Assembly (NCBI RefSeq): GCF_000430745.1
Contig: NZ_KE387234.1
Coordinates: 44,933-108,932 of the forward strand
Direction of reading: 5' to 3'
From: Fictibacillus gelatini DSM 15865
GTDB lineage: Bacteria; Bacillota; Bacilli; Bacillales; Fictibacillaceae
Length of the DNA: 64,000 bases
A program made the position numbers and the translations under genes. Below, in pieces: positions 1 to 8,721 of the stretch. Every line of letters begins with the position of its first letter. The first letter of the stretch is position 1. The notes under the pieces are model-generated. The model was not told the origin of the DNA. It did not search any database and worked only from the letters and a program-made list of their open reading frames with translations.

Positions 1-190
1 ATTTTTGTCCTTGAGACACCTTCTATCGGACATACTTTGGACTCCAACCCTCATTTTTGTCCTTGAAGCACCTTCTATCGGACATCATTTGGACTCCAAC
101 CCTCATTTTTGTCCTTGAGACACCTTCTATCGGACATCATTTGGTCTCTAACCCTTATTTTTGTCCTTGAGACACGTTCTGTTGGACATA
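1..190. repeat. 52-bp tandem repeat, about 3.6 copies
   Basis: Units begin at 1, 53, 105 and 157; each starts ATTTTTGTCCTTGA and contains TTCTATCGGACAT. The first three are 52 bp long and nearly identical, and the fourth breaks off near 190. The array meets the window edge, so its full copy number is unknown. It abuts the broken 3' end of the epimerase relic. It does not follow the 21-bp spacing of the other repeats in this window. Confidence 0.9.
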
Positions 191-437
191 AACTGAGTAC
201 GGCTGCGATTTTATGTGATGGGGAGCGTATCCGCACGTATCGATGACGGCATCCCATTCCCGATTTTTAAGTGATGATACATCGCCATTTCTGTCGCCAA
301 CGAGCTGCTCCACTTCTGGAGATGCCCCTTTATTCGTGCCGCGCCTTATACAATGTCACTTCATGCCCTTACTAGTGCTTCCTCTACCAGCGTCTTTCCT
401 AAAAAAAACGCGTGCCTCCCCAAATAAGAACCTTCAT
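190..437 (-). pseudogene. NAD-dependent epimerase/dehydratase relic
   Basis: Reading the minus strand from an ATG at 437 gives MKVLIWGGTR, the start of an extended SDR Rossmann fold. A run of eight T (401-408 on the plus strand are A) then puts a stop in frame where GTRFLGK would need six T. Shifting frame recovers LGKTLVEEALVRGHEV, and a further shift recovers GTNKGASPEVEQLVGDRNGD and EWDAVIDTCGY, which match this family over about the first 80 residues. The remainder of a roughly 300-residue enzyme is missing, replaced by the 52-bp repeats. It is a dead, truncated gene with at least two frameshifts; the substrate cannot be told. Confidence 0.75.
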
Positions 438-463
438 AGTTTTCCTTCATTCGGCTTAATGGC

Positions 464-844
464 TTAGCAATTGCAAATCATTACGACGTTGCCATCCGGG
501 TCTTTTATGTTAAACCAGGCTGTATCGCCTACCCGCTCGATGTCTCTCACGATTTCAATACCTTTTTCTTCAATATAGTGATAGGCTTCTTCAATAGTTG
601 GAGCATAAAGATTGAAAATCGGGCCCGGGCTAGTCACATGTTGAAATTCAAGATCAAAGGTGTGGTCATCTAATGTTAGGGAAGTTGTTCCTACTAACGG
701 CACGTTATAGACGGGGGATTCGACGTGATCGACATCGATGTCCAGCCCCAACAAATCGGAATACCATTTTGCCGAAACTTTCAAATTGGTTACATGAACA
801 AAGACGCCATTCATTTGATTTTGTACGGGAACGGTTTTTTTCAT
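464..844 (-). CDS. VOC (glyoxalase/bleomycin-resistance) family protein
   Basis: A 126-residue single-domain vicinal-oxygen-chelate protein. The start at 844 is chosen because AAAGGAGG lies seven bases upstream; a longer reading to 907 has no such site. The N-terminal half has the VxxLxxSxxWYxxLLGL helix-strand pattern, and the C-terminus has the typical FNIKDPDGN strand-turn. Family members bind metal and act as lyases, dioxygenases or drug-binding proteins, and this sequence does not say which. It is transcribed divergently from the next gene, also a VOC protein, but the two are not close copies. Confidence 0.8.
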   Translation of the reverse strand: MKKTVPVQNQMNGVFVHVTNLKVSAKWYSDLLGLDIDVDHVESPVYNVPLVGTTSLTLDDHTFDLEFQHVTSPGPIFNLYAPTIEEAYHYIEEKGIEIVRDIERVGDTAWFNIKDPDGNVVMICNC

Positions 845-1010
845 AGTAAGCCTCCTTTTTTCCTTGCCTACTATTTCGCTAGCGGTGCCAGCAGTTCCTT
901 TTTTCATAGTGCCTTTCCCGAGAAGAGTTTCGAAGCAACTTTTTAGAGGAATATTCCGGCTCCTATCGAAAACGATTATGAACGATCCAACTTAATTGGA
1001 GGGATAATAA

Positions 1011-1433
1011 ATGAAGCCAAGAATTTCAGTCATTACATTGGGTGTTGATGATCTTGAAAAGGCATTGAAGTTTTATCGGGATGGGCTTGGATTTCCGACA
1101 GAAGGGATCGTAGGACAAGAATTCGAGCATGGCGCCGTTGCCTTTTTCGACTTGCAGCCAGGCTTAAAGCTCGCCATTTGGAACCGCAAAGACCTTGCCC
1201 ATGAGGCAAAAGTTAGTCTCACAGCATCCAGCCCGGCTGAATTCACGCTTGGCCACAATGTAGGAAGCAAGGAAGAAGTCGATCAAGTGATGGAACAGGC
1301 CGAAAAAGCCGGCGCTACGATAACAGATCCGGCGCACGACACGTTTTGGGGCGGTTATTCCGGGCACTTCCAGGATCCGGACGGCCATTTGTGGGAAGTC
1401 GTCTGGAACCCGGCCTGGGAGCTCGAAGAATAG
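1011..1433 (+). CDS. VOC family protein
   Basis: A 140-residue VOC protein with GGAGGG seven bases before its ATG. The N-terminus shows the usual ITLGVDDLEKALKFYRDGLG pattern and the C-terminus ends in DPDGHLWEVVWNP, whose glutamate sits where a metal ligand is found in this fold. It contains two beta-alpha-beta3 modules as in glyoxalase I relatives. The substrate is unknown. It ends at a hairpin shared with the convergent permease gene. Confidence 0.8.
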   Translation: MKPRISVITLGVDDLEKALKFYRDGLGFPTEGIVGQEFEHGAVAFFDLQPGLKLAIWNRKDLAHEAKVSLTASSPAEFTLGHNVGSKEEVDQVMEQAEKAGATITDPAHDTFWGGYSGHFQDPDGHLWEVVWNPAWELEE

Positions 1434-1445
1434 GCTTGAAACATG

Positions 1446-1480
1446 AAATCCTCAAATTCCCGGCCGAATTTGAGGATTTT
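1446..1480. terminator. bidirectional intrinsic terminator
   Basis: Perfect 14-bp stem AAATCCTCAAATTC / GAATTTGAGGATTT with a short CCGGCC-containing loop, A/T-rich on both sides. It lies between two convergent genes and can serve both. Confidence 0.8.
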
Positions 1481-1491
1481 CTATATGCTCA

Positions 1492-2811
1492 TTATGATTG
1501 ATTCACATTGGGTGGAACGTTATTGATAATGTCCTTACTCCGATTACTCGCCAATTTTAAGGTGAATTGGATGATCAGGCCGATGGCGAGCAGCCCGGAT
1601 AAGATAAACATCCCTTGAGTAAATGAAACAGTTCCAAATATCATCGGCCCTACAAATCCGCCTAATGCCGCTAAGGAATTGACGAGCGCAATGCCAACAG
1701 GCGCCGTAGATTCCGTAAAGAAAAAGGTCATGTAAGCAAAGAAACATCCATTGCATCCATATAATCCGGCAGAGGCGATCGTTAACATGAGCACCATCAT
1801 AAAGACGCCTTCAGAAAAGCCGCAACCGATAAACCCGATCATCGCAATCAAAAAGCAAACCATTAAATGTTGTTTGTATGAATTCGTCCGATCTGAGTTC
1901 CAGCCGACAAACAATAGAGACGGGACGCCAATGATGGGAGGAATCATCGCTAGCCACCCGATTTCTAAATTGGTCGTTGCCTGTTCCGATAAAGATTTAA
2001 TAATGGACGGCAGCCAGAACGACAAGCCATAAGTGCCTGTATAAGACGTAAAATAGATGAGCGACAGCTTCCAGACTTTCACATCCTTTAACATGTCTAG
2101 CTTTGAGGCTTTATTGATTTGCGCACTTGCTTTTCGCTCGGCGTTCAATTCGCCTTCAAGCCAGTCTTTTTCTTCTTTCGACAGCCATTTCGCATTTGCC
2201 GGCCGATTGGCAAGGTAAAAAATAACGACAACGCCCAAAATTACCGCCGGGATTCCTTCTAGAATAAACATCCATCTCCATCCTGCCATATCGCTCCAGG
2301 AAATATGGTCAAGAATCCATGTTGACACAGGGGCGCCAATTAATCCGCCAATCGGCAACGCCAGCAATAAGGCAGCGGTTGCCCGCCCTCTTTCACGAGC
2401 CCTGAACCAATACGTCAAATACAAAATAATACCCGGGAAAAAACCGGCTTCTGCAACCCCTAATAGAAAACGGAGGATGTATAACTGGGTAGCCGTCTGC
2501 ACAAAGCCAGTTACTATAACGATCAATCCCCATGAAATCATAATGCGGGCAATCCATAGGCGCGCCCCCACTCTATGCAACAACATATTGCTTGGGACTT
2601 CAAAAAGGAAATAACCGATAAAGAAAATGCCCGAGAGAAGGCCAAAGACCTCGGACGATAAAGCGAGGTCCGCATTCATTTGCAATGCGGCATAGCCCAG
2701 GTTCACCCGATCCAAGTAAGCAACAATATACAGAATAAAAATAAACGGAAGAATGCGTTTCATCGTTTTATTCACTGTTCTTTTTTCAATAGAATGCGCC
2801 GATTGATTCAT
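1492..2811 (-). CDS. MFS permease, anion:cation symporter (ACS) type
   Basis: A 439-residue inner-membrane transporter with 12 predicted membrane segments. The ACS signature is clear: YLDRVNLGYA in helix 1, FEVPSNMLLHRVGARLW after helix 2, and RFLLGVAEAGFFPG in helix 4. This subfamily takes up organic anions such as tartrate, hexuronates or aromatic acids with protons. There is no catabolic gene beside it, so the substrate cannot be inferred. A GGGGGAAA site precedes the ATG. Confidence 0.85.
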   Translation of the reverse strand: MNQSAHSIEKRTVNKTMKRILPFIFILYIVAYLDRVNLGYAALQMNADLALSSEVFGLLSGIFFIGYFLFEVPSNMLLHRVGARLWIARIMISWGLIVIVTGFVQTATQLYILRFLLGVAEAGFFPGIILYLTYWFRARERGRATAALLLALPIGGLIGAPVSTWILDHISWSDMAGWRWMFILEGIPAVILGVVVIFYLANRPANAKWLSKEEKDWLEGELNAERKASAQINKASKLDMLKDVKVWKLSLIYFTSYTGTYGLSFWLPSIIKSLSEQATTNLEIGWLAMIPPIIGVPSLLFVGWNSDRTNSYKQHLMVCFLIAMIGFIGCGFSEGVFMMVLMLTIASAGLYGCNGCFFAYMTFFFTESTAPVGIALVNSLAALGGFVGPMIFGTVSFTQGMFILSGLLAIGLIIQFTLKLASNRSKDIINNVPPNVNQS

Positions 2812-3041
2812 AGATGATTTCCCCCTCTTCTTATTCGATCTCTGTTACTCATGTGAACGCTTGTGAAGCTACTATTTTTCAAAACAAAATCTCTTCGTTC
2901 GATCCGCTCCTCCTTGAATACATAAACTTACCTCTTTATAAAATTCTGCATTTTCATAAAAACATCCTGCTTTTTATTCAACAATGAAAAAAAGGGCGCC
3001 TTCTTAATTAAGAATTGCGCCCGATTAAATGCCTTGAACAA
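2812..3041. other. spacer upstream of the MFS gene
   Basis: A non-coding stretch between the permease start and the 21-bp array. It contains an orphan AAGGAGGAG on the minus strand with no ORF after it, and the terminator at 2987-3022. No convincing promoter was identified. Confidence 0.4.
2987..3022 (-). terminator. intrinsic terminator of the dab operon
   Basis: On the minus strand GGGCGC and GCGCCC flank an inner TTCTTAATTAAGAA palindrome and are followed by seven T. It lies about 115 bp past the end of the carbonic-anhydrase-like gene. Confidence 0.75.
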
Positions 3042-3125
3042 ATATCATTCAATTTTTAAATGATATCCATCTTTTCGAAGCAGATATCAATCAATTTTCG
3101 AGTGATATCAATCATTCGACTTCCG
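3042..3125. repeat. 21-bp-phased array, ATATCAATCA boxes (array A1)
   Basis: Boxes resembling ATATCAATC begin at 3042, 3063, 3084 and 3105, exactly 21 bp apart, with variable sequence between them. The same box family recurs at 22431-22556. Confidence 0.75.
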
Positions 3126-3136
3126 CTGATGAAACA

Positions 3137-3637
3137 TTAAACTTCTACTACTTGTTCTTTCTCGCTATTCATAAATAAACCGTGCACCTTGACATGAGAG
3201 GGGATCAACGGATGTTGGCGAATGATGTTGACACTTTTTTGTATGCCTTCAGCTACCGTCTCGCTTCCCGCTAACCAATCGTTCACACTGCCATTCGGGA
3301 ATTCCGGCATGTAATTTTGAAAAAGGGACTCAATGGTCTGGATGTTCTCTTTTACTCGTTCACTATCGTATATTTTGTTTAGTAACTTCTGTTTATCCAC
3401 TCGGTCCTCTACATTCTCTGTTGTGCCAACAACAAAAATTTCCTCAACTTTTTCCTGATAAACCGCGATGATGATATCTCGCATGACATCGCTGTAAGGG
3501 TGTGAAATCTCGGGTCCATAACTGGAAAGAATCAATACATTATTTGGATCGAAATTGGTCGCCTGTTGTAATCGTTGTTCCAAATTTTGATTCATTCCAA
3601 TTAAAAATAACACTTTTTTGTTTTTATCTAATTTCAT
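3137..3637 (-). CDS. beta-carbonic-anhydrase-like protein lacking zinc ligands
   Basis: A 166-residue protein that recalls the B. subtilis YbcF-type beta-carbonic-anhydrase fold. The C-terminus HPLIPSHVKVHGLFMN matches the end of beta-CAs, and the central segment has the RDIIIAVYQ helix and VEEIFVVGTTEN strand-turn. Active enzymes carry GHTDCG at that turn and CxDxR earlier; here the Cys and His ligands are replaced (GTTENV; LILSSYGPE), so zinc catalysis is unlikely. GGGGTG lies eight bases before the ATG at 3637. It follows dabA by 47 bp and is probably cotranscribed; its position suggests an accessory or regulatory role in bicarbonate uptake (inference). Confidence 0.75.
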   Translation of the reverse strand: MKLDKNKKVLFLIGMNQNLEQRLQQATNFDPNNVLILSSYGPEISHPYSDVMRDIIIAVYQEKVEEIFVVGTTENVEDRVDKQKLLNKIYDSERVKENIQTIESLFQNYMPEFPNGSVNDWLAGSETVAEGIQKSVNIIRQHPLIPSHVKVHGLFMNSEKEQVVEV

Positions 3638-3684
3638 CAACTTCACCCCGTTAATTTTTGAAATTTTCCCTTGAGAAGCCGGGA

Positions 3685-6315
3685 CTAACGATGAATTGAA
3701 GTCCAGCTCTCCCAGTACCCGTCCGGATCTATCGTTGCGAGATGAATCCAGCCATTTTTAACTTTTTTAAAGAATGCGGGATCACGATCGAGCAATCGCT
3801 CTACATGTTTCCGCGGTGCCTGGATCACTACTAATAAACGCAGAGGAGCATGATACGCTTCATGATCCGACTTCATGACCGACTGCCACGGAAGCCCGGT
3901 TAACAAGTCACTGCTGTTCCCCTGCATGACACCGAGACCAGCCGTTGGCGTTTGAGTCGCTTTATTCCCACTGCCATAATAGTGAGGTGCAACAGTAGAT
4001 GCGTAATATTGTAGATTAATCCACTGGGCAACTGTACCCGGGCCGGCGATAATATTAGCAAGTATTTCACCATTTTCATCTGCTTGCCAATCGTAGTTGT
4101 GCAAAAAGACCCTTCCCTCAAGATTGCACTCCTTTGTTAGTTCTCGATGGCCGATAATAAACGAAGCGTTACGCGCCAGTCCCCATTCCGGACGTACCTC
4201 ACTCCAATCTTCTGCAAAGCGCTCTGCCTCATTCTTCGGATCTTTGAGGCGGGATCCCAAATTGGGCAATTCGGCTAATCGCTCTTCATTCGCACGATGA
4301 CTAACCTGCGGCAGTACAGCCTCGATACGATCAAGTGCGTTTTGAGCCGCCTCTGAAAGCTCCGGAACATACACCCAGCGTAATTCGTCAAGCGTGGTAA
4401 TATGCTCAGCAGCCGCAAAAACAGTGTCCTCCGGAATCAAAATTCCATCTGCACGAAGAGCCTCCCTGACCTGCGGAAGGTTGCCCAGAGTGGCAAGAAC
4501 GCGCGCATTGAATCCGCCCGATGCCCCTCCGCAAGCACCACAATCTAATGCGGAAGCATATGGATTATTCGTGCTGTGGCTTCCATGTCCACAGATGACC
4601 ACTAATGGAGCAAACTGCTTGGTGAGCCCCATCATTTGAAGTGCCTGTCGCACATAATGCACTTTCTCTTCCTCGGAAAAACCAACAGGTAATTCGGTTT
4701 CAGAAGAGTGTCTGCAATCCAGAGACAGTTCTGTAGAAGGTTTATCCAACCACCTTTCACGAAATTGGCGGAAAATGCGGCCGGCGCTACGTGGAACTAG
4801 ACTTCGAGCCAACATTTGCAGGCTAAACCAGGGACCTGTTACTTCCGGCAATACTAAATTGGTACCAGGATTTTGTTTCATTCTTTTAAATGTATAGTGA
4901 AGTGAATTCACCACATTTTGGCGCTGTTGATATGGGCCAAATTCACATGAAAACTCTTTTACCTTATGTTTCGGTTCAAGTATGACGGGCAAAGAGGAGT
5001 GGGTATGTTCACTTCCTAGTTCACTGGTTTGAATAGGCAATCCGAAAAAACCAGCCATCCCATACGTCTCAAAAGGACCAGCGTGTTCCAGGTGGCGACG
5101 AAAAGGCTCTGAACGAACATCGATGCAAAATACAAATTGTGCTAAAGACGTTTTTCCATTTTTAGTTCCAGGTTTCTTTGATAAAATTTTTCCACTTAGT
5201 TGATCTGCATATGTTTGTTCCCAGGCTTTTAGCCAGAGATTTCTACGAACCATATCATCAAAGCGGCCTGCGAGAGTTACATATTCTTTTTGTTCACTCT
5301 TAGACATCTTCGTCCAGTTTTCAATGGGCATGTTTCCCCAATGGACCCAGGCCGCTATTAACGGAACAAGAGACTCCCTTTCTTCAGATGCTTCCTTAAG
5401 AACTTCATGCAAATAAGGTTGAATGAAAGCCCACTCCATAGAGATCCGGACAGCCAAATATTCCGTTAGAAGTAACTTTTCTTGATCAGATTGGCGGGAG
5501 CGCCAGAGCATCATACCCGCCCACCCTGGCAAGGAAAGTAAATGTGCTTCAAGATAGTCGACTATTTCTGACTCATTGATAGCAAGCTCCGCTAATGCTT
5601 GTTTTAATCCTTCACTTGCCTCTTGCGGCCAATCTTTTAGTCTTTTGCGTTGGGAGGGACTAAGCGCAGGATCGTGCGGAACAAGCCGGCGCCACGCACG
5701 ATAGAAACCTTCTTCACGATTCGGCAGTGACCAGGCTGCCTGAGAATCATCTAAGTACAACTTACACCACTTAATTACGTGATGATTTAGCGCTTGAGCC
5801 ACCATTTCGCCCCGTTGCTGCTCTAGACGCACACTTAAAGGTTTTACTGCGGGTTTCTTCGGATTGTCAGGCGCAAGATCACTTAGCTCCTGTGCGATGT
5901 TCTTTACCTCAGTTGCTTCCAATAGGTTGGCAGGCAACTCGTCTAACTGAAGTGCAGCCCGGCAAAATCGTTTGACTTCCTCATCTGGTAATTTGAAAGA
6001 TTGTACATCAAGCCAGCGTTGAAGCTCCATTTCTAAAAAATCTTCATCGATTTCGCCCCGGTTGTATGCGGCCTTGATCATCTTAGTGCTCGGATAGATA
6101 TCCACATCATGAGTATCTTTAAGCCAGCGTGCCACCTCTTCAAATGAACGTCCTTCAAGCCCTGCCCAGGGATGTCTTGCCGCAAATGTAGTAATCGGCC
6201 AAAGCGGTGCAATGACCTGATTTGCGGCCTCCACTAAAGCGTTCAAATCAAGGTTAGATAAATCAGAAGTCAAGTCTTCGTTTACTTTTTTTACTAAGGT
6301 TGATGTTCCATTCAT
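3685..6315 (-). CDS. dabA: DabA/MpsB, DUF2309 inorganic-carbon uptake subunit
   Basis: An 876-residue cytoplasmic/peripheral protein of the UPF0753/DUF2309 family. With DabB it forms a cation-coupled complex that traps CO2 as bicarbonate and helps hold membrane potential (MpsAB in Staphylococcus). The beta-CA-like zinc site is intact: Cys and Asp in FCIDVRSEPF near residues 395-397, His in GHGSHS near 575 and Cys in LDCGACGG near 590. Its ATG overlaps the dabB stop as ATGA, so the two are translationally coupled. GAGGAGGG precedes the start. Length and motifs agree with a functional protein. Confidence 0.93.
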   Translation of the reverse strand: MNGTSTLVKKVNEDLTSDLSNLDLNALVEAANQVIAPLWPITTFAARHPWAGLEGRSFEEVARWLKDTHDVDIYPSTKMIKAAYNRGEIDEDFLEMELQRWLDVQSFKLPDEEVKRFCRAALQLDELPANLLEATEVKNIAQELSDLAPDNPKKPAVKPLSVRLEQQRGEMVAQALNHHVIKWCKLYLDDSQAAWSLPNREEGFYRAWRRLVPHDPALSPSQRKRLKDWPQEASEGLKQALAELAINESEIVDYLEAHLLSLPGWAGMMLWRSRQSDQEKLLLTEYLAVRISMEWAFIQPYLHEVLKEASEERESLVPLIAAWVHWGNMPIENWTKMSKSEQKEYVTLAGRFDDMVRRNLWLKAWEQTYADQLSGKILSKKPGTKNGKTSLAQFVFCIDVRSEPFRRHLEHAGPFETYGMAGFFGLPIQTSELGSEHTHSSLPVILEPKHKVKEFSCEFGPYQQRQNVVNSLHYTFKRMKQNPGTNLVLPEVTGPWFSLQMLARSLVPRSAGRIFRQFRERWLDKPSTELSLDCRHSSETELPVGFSEEEKVHYVRQALQMMGLTKQFAPLVVICGHGSHSTNNPYASALDCGACGGASGGFNARVLATLGNLPQVREALRADGILIPEDTVFAAAEHITTLDELRWVYVPELSEAAQNALDRIEAVLPQVSHRANEERLAELPNLGSRLKDPKNEAERFAEDWSEVRPEWGLARNASFIIGHRELTKECNLEGRVFLHNYDWQADENGEILANIIAGPGTVAQWINLQYYASTVAPHYYGSGNKATQTPTAGLGVMQGNSSDLLTGLPWQSVMKSDHEAYHAPLRLLVVIQAPRKHVERLLDRDPAFFKKVKNGWIHLATIDPDGYWESWTSIHR

Positions 6316-7838
6316 TTGTAGTTCCCTCCTCGTGAAATGTATTTCACAAGATAGTTTGGATGACTTTCAACTGTAACAGGATGAGGATCACCCAGGCGCA
6401 CAAGCCAAAGATAGAGCACAGCGAAAGAACCAGATGAAGCATGACGTCCCAACCATGCTCCTATCGTGTTGCAGGATAATAGGATGAACAGAGCGAAGAT
6501 CGCTACCAGCATAGATGGCTGTGTATGTTGATATACCGCTTGATGCAACACTCCAGATAAGACGTAATGAATGAAGCCAAACACCAATGCCATTCCTGCT
6601 ACTACAGAAAATCCCGCCATGCGTTCGATCGTGCCCTGGCCATATGCAATCATCTGTGTCCAGGCAAACGATAGTGACCATCCTAAAATGAGGGAACTTA
6701 TAAGTTGATAACCCTCACCAGGAGCTGTTAGCCAATAAACAACTCCTACTAAGAGACCTAATACACCCCCTACGACTTTCCAGAAAAATGATAATCGATC
6801 TGGTGTCCGCGAGATTCTCTCGTAGTGACGTACCGCAGAACCAGTCTGCATGAACAGGCCTGCTTTAAAAAGCCCATGTAATATGAGATGAATAATGGCT
6901 GCCTCATAGGCCCCTAATGCACATTGAACGAGCATAAACCCCATCTGTGCAATCGTAGAGGCGACTAACTGACGTTTGTAATCGACTTGAACCAGCATAA
7001 TTCCGGTTCCGAGTAAGACTGATATGCTTGCCAGGACAAGTAGAAAAATCTGAGCGAAATCACCAGACAAAAGCGGTGCGAATCGGGTCAGCATAATTCC
7101 GCCGACATTCACGAATCCTGCATGCATGACTGCGGAAACAGGTGTCGGAGCAACCGCTGAATCTAACAGCCAGCGATGGAATGGCCATTGTGCGGCTGGT
7201 ATCACCACTGCCAGTACGAGCAATAGGTTGATCCCTGTCCGCTCCCAGGAGTCAAGTTGCCTTAAACCGTCATCGGATATCGCAAGTGAGAACTGCCAGT
7301 GTCCCGAAACTTGCGCTAACCAGATGATTGCTACGAACAAAAACAGCCAGCTAAGCAGGAACTGGCGGCCGGAAAACGAAGCCGCTTTTCTGGCTACTTG
7401 CCACTCTCTGTTTAATCCAATGAGCAATGTCATTCCGAGTAATGTAGCCGCCCAACAGGCTAATAGCAAACGAAAATCATTACATAGCCAGGTCATTGAG
7501 GCAGCACCTGTCGTGAGTGTCAAAAGGGCAAAATATTTACGATAAGATCGTTCACCAAGTAAGTAACGTACCGAATAACGCTGTACAATCAAGCTGATCG
7601 TCAGAATGAAAAAGGCCATCAACCAGCCGAGTGCATCGAAATGCCACGGACCGAAAATCCCATTCGTATGATTCGTTATAAGAGATACAAGAGCGGTCAA
7701 TGCAGGGAGTGTGATGATGCCGGTGTGTATACGAACAAAAGTTAAGGGAACCCGCGGATGTAACAGCAATACTGCGCTAAGAGCGGCGACTGCAAGTGAT
7801 ACAAAAAACATTGTCGTTAATGATAAGAAATTCAGCAT
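6312..7838 (-). CDS. dabB: DabB/MpsA, NuoL-like proton/sodium channel subunit
   Basis: A 508-residue polytopic membrane protein of the complex-I NuoL/MrpA superfamily, with about 13-14 membrane helices. The diagnostic core LDSAVAPTPVSAVMHAG, with lysine and histidine positions typical of ion-conducting antiporter-like subunits, falls near residues 225-245, followed by LLVLASISVLLGTG. It lacks any other complex-I subunit nearby and is followed directly by dabA, which identifies it as the membrane partner rather than NADH dehydrogenase. GGGGGG lies six bases before the ATG. Confidence 0.92.
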   Translation of the reverse strand: MLNFLSLTTMFFVSLAVAALSAVLLLHPRVPLTFVRIHTGIITLPALTALVSLITNHTNGIFGPWHFDALGWLMAFFILTISLIVQRYSVRYLLGERSYRKYFALLTLTTGAASMTWLCNDFRLLLACWAATLLGMTLLIGLNREWQVARKAASFSGRQFLLSWLFLFVAIIWLAQVSGHWQFSLAISDDGLRQLDSWERTGINLLLVLAVVIPAAQWPFHRWLLDSAVAPTPVSAVMHAGFVNVGGIMLTRFAPLLSGDFAQIFLLVLASISVLLGTGIMLVQVDYKRQLVASTIAQMGFMLVQCALGAYEAAIIHLILHGLFKAGLFMQTGSAVRHYERISRTPDRLSFFWKVVGGVLGLLVGVVYWLTAPGEGYQLISSLILGWSLSFAWTQMIAYGQGTIERMAGFSVVAGMALVFGFIHYVLSGVLHQAVYQHTQPSMLVAIFALFILLSCNTIGAWLGRHASSGSFAVLYLWLVRLGDPHPVTVESHPNYLVKYISRGGNYK

Positions 7839-7964
7839 CTAATTCCCCCCTATCGATAAAACTTGAGTGTGCCATCTGAAGATTTAAAAGTGATCGTAAA
7901 AACAAAGGATATTTCCTTCATTTTTGTTTCGTTCCTCTCCCTGCTTCACTTGTTAGTCGGGCAG

Positions 7965-8024
7965 TAAAAAACCGACAATTTTTAGAATGTAGACGGACTT
8001 GAGCCTTCATTCTAAAGCTGCCGG
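7965..8024 (-). terminator. terminator or attenuator between mpsC and dabB
   Basis: On the minus strand CCGGCAGCTTTAGAATG pairs imperfectly with CATTCTAAAAATTGTCGG across an 18-nt loop and is followed by six T. It sits 50 bp past the mpsC stop. Either mpsC is a separate transcript or read-through into dabBA is controlled here. Confidence 0.65.
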
Positions 8025-8072
8025 TTTATCTTCAACTAACCTTAACCGTTTTTTGAAGATCTCCCTTTACCT

Positions 8073-8441
8073 TTAATTTTTCAACTTTTTCTCTAAATCA
8101 TTTTGCAATTTAAATACCATCACCCGTTCTCCTGTACGAGTGCTTATATCTGTGTAAAAACTTTTTACGTGTTCCCCGGTGAAAGTGAGAATAATTTGTT
8201 TTAAAGTTTCTTCACCTGACTCAACGAGATCCGATCTCAATCTTTTAACAGATAATATGCCTTCTTTCGTTTCACAAACTGCATATTCAGCAGGAGTCAG
8301 AATGCCGCGTAAAACGACGATCACCATATCGCGTAAAATGTCCGTCTTAACGGACACTGAACCACGTCCAAGAAAATCTTTCTCCCATTGGGTGATCGCT
8401 TTACTTATTTCTGCTTCGATATATCCTTTTGTCTTATTCAT
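8073..8441 (-). CDS. mpsC: MpsC family (DUF2294) protein
   Basis: A 122-residue soluble protein matching the DUF2294/MpsC family (B. subtilis YbcI type): ISKAITQWEKDFLGRG at the N-terminus, then DMVIVVLRGILTPAEY and a C-terminal TDISTRTGERVMVFKL. MpsC is genetically linked to MpsAB in Firmicutes, but its molecular role is not established. AGGGGGC lies before the ATG. It is separated from dabB by a hairpin and about 230 bp, so its coupling to dabBA is not certain. Confidence 0.82.
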   Translation of the reverse strand: MNKTKGYIEAEISKAITQWEKDFLGRGSVSVKTDILRDMVIVVLRGILTPAEYAVCETKEGILSVKRLRSDLVESGEETLKQIILTFTGEHVKSFYTDISTRTGERVMVFKLQNDLEKKLKN

Positions 8442-8452
8442 AATAGCCCCCT

Positions 8453-8508
8453 AAAAAACAAAAAACGGTATACTCCCCATACTAGTCCACTAGCTGAGAA
8501 ATATACCG
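8453..8508 (-). terminator. hairpin with T-run upstream of mpsC
   Basis: On the minus strand CGGTATA (8508-8502) pairs with TATACCG (8472-8466), and TTTTTTGTTTTTT follows directly. It lies between the Ig-like gene and mpsC, only about 10-20 bases before the mpsC ribosome-binding site. It could end the upstream transcript or act as an mpsC leader attenuator. Confidence 0.55.
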
Positions 8509-8721
8509 ATTTATCTTATTCTTTCCTTCTTTATTCTACTTACCGCTTTTTCATCTTCATCAATTTTAATGTATTGACAACATGCTAAAGCAGTTATTCG
8601 TAAAGAAGTTAAAAATAACATCTATCGATTACTACGATTCGCTTTTCTATATTTATATATACATGAAAAAATAACGCTCGTCAATATTTTATGATCAAAA
8701 AGGGCTTTGTGACTCTAACAC

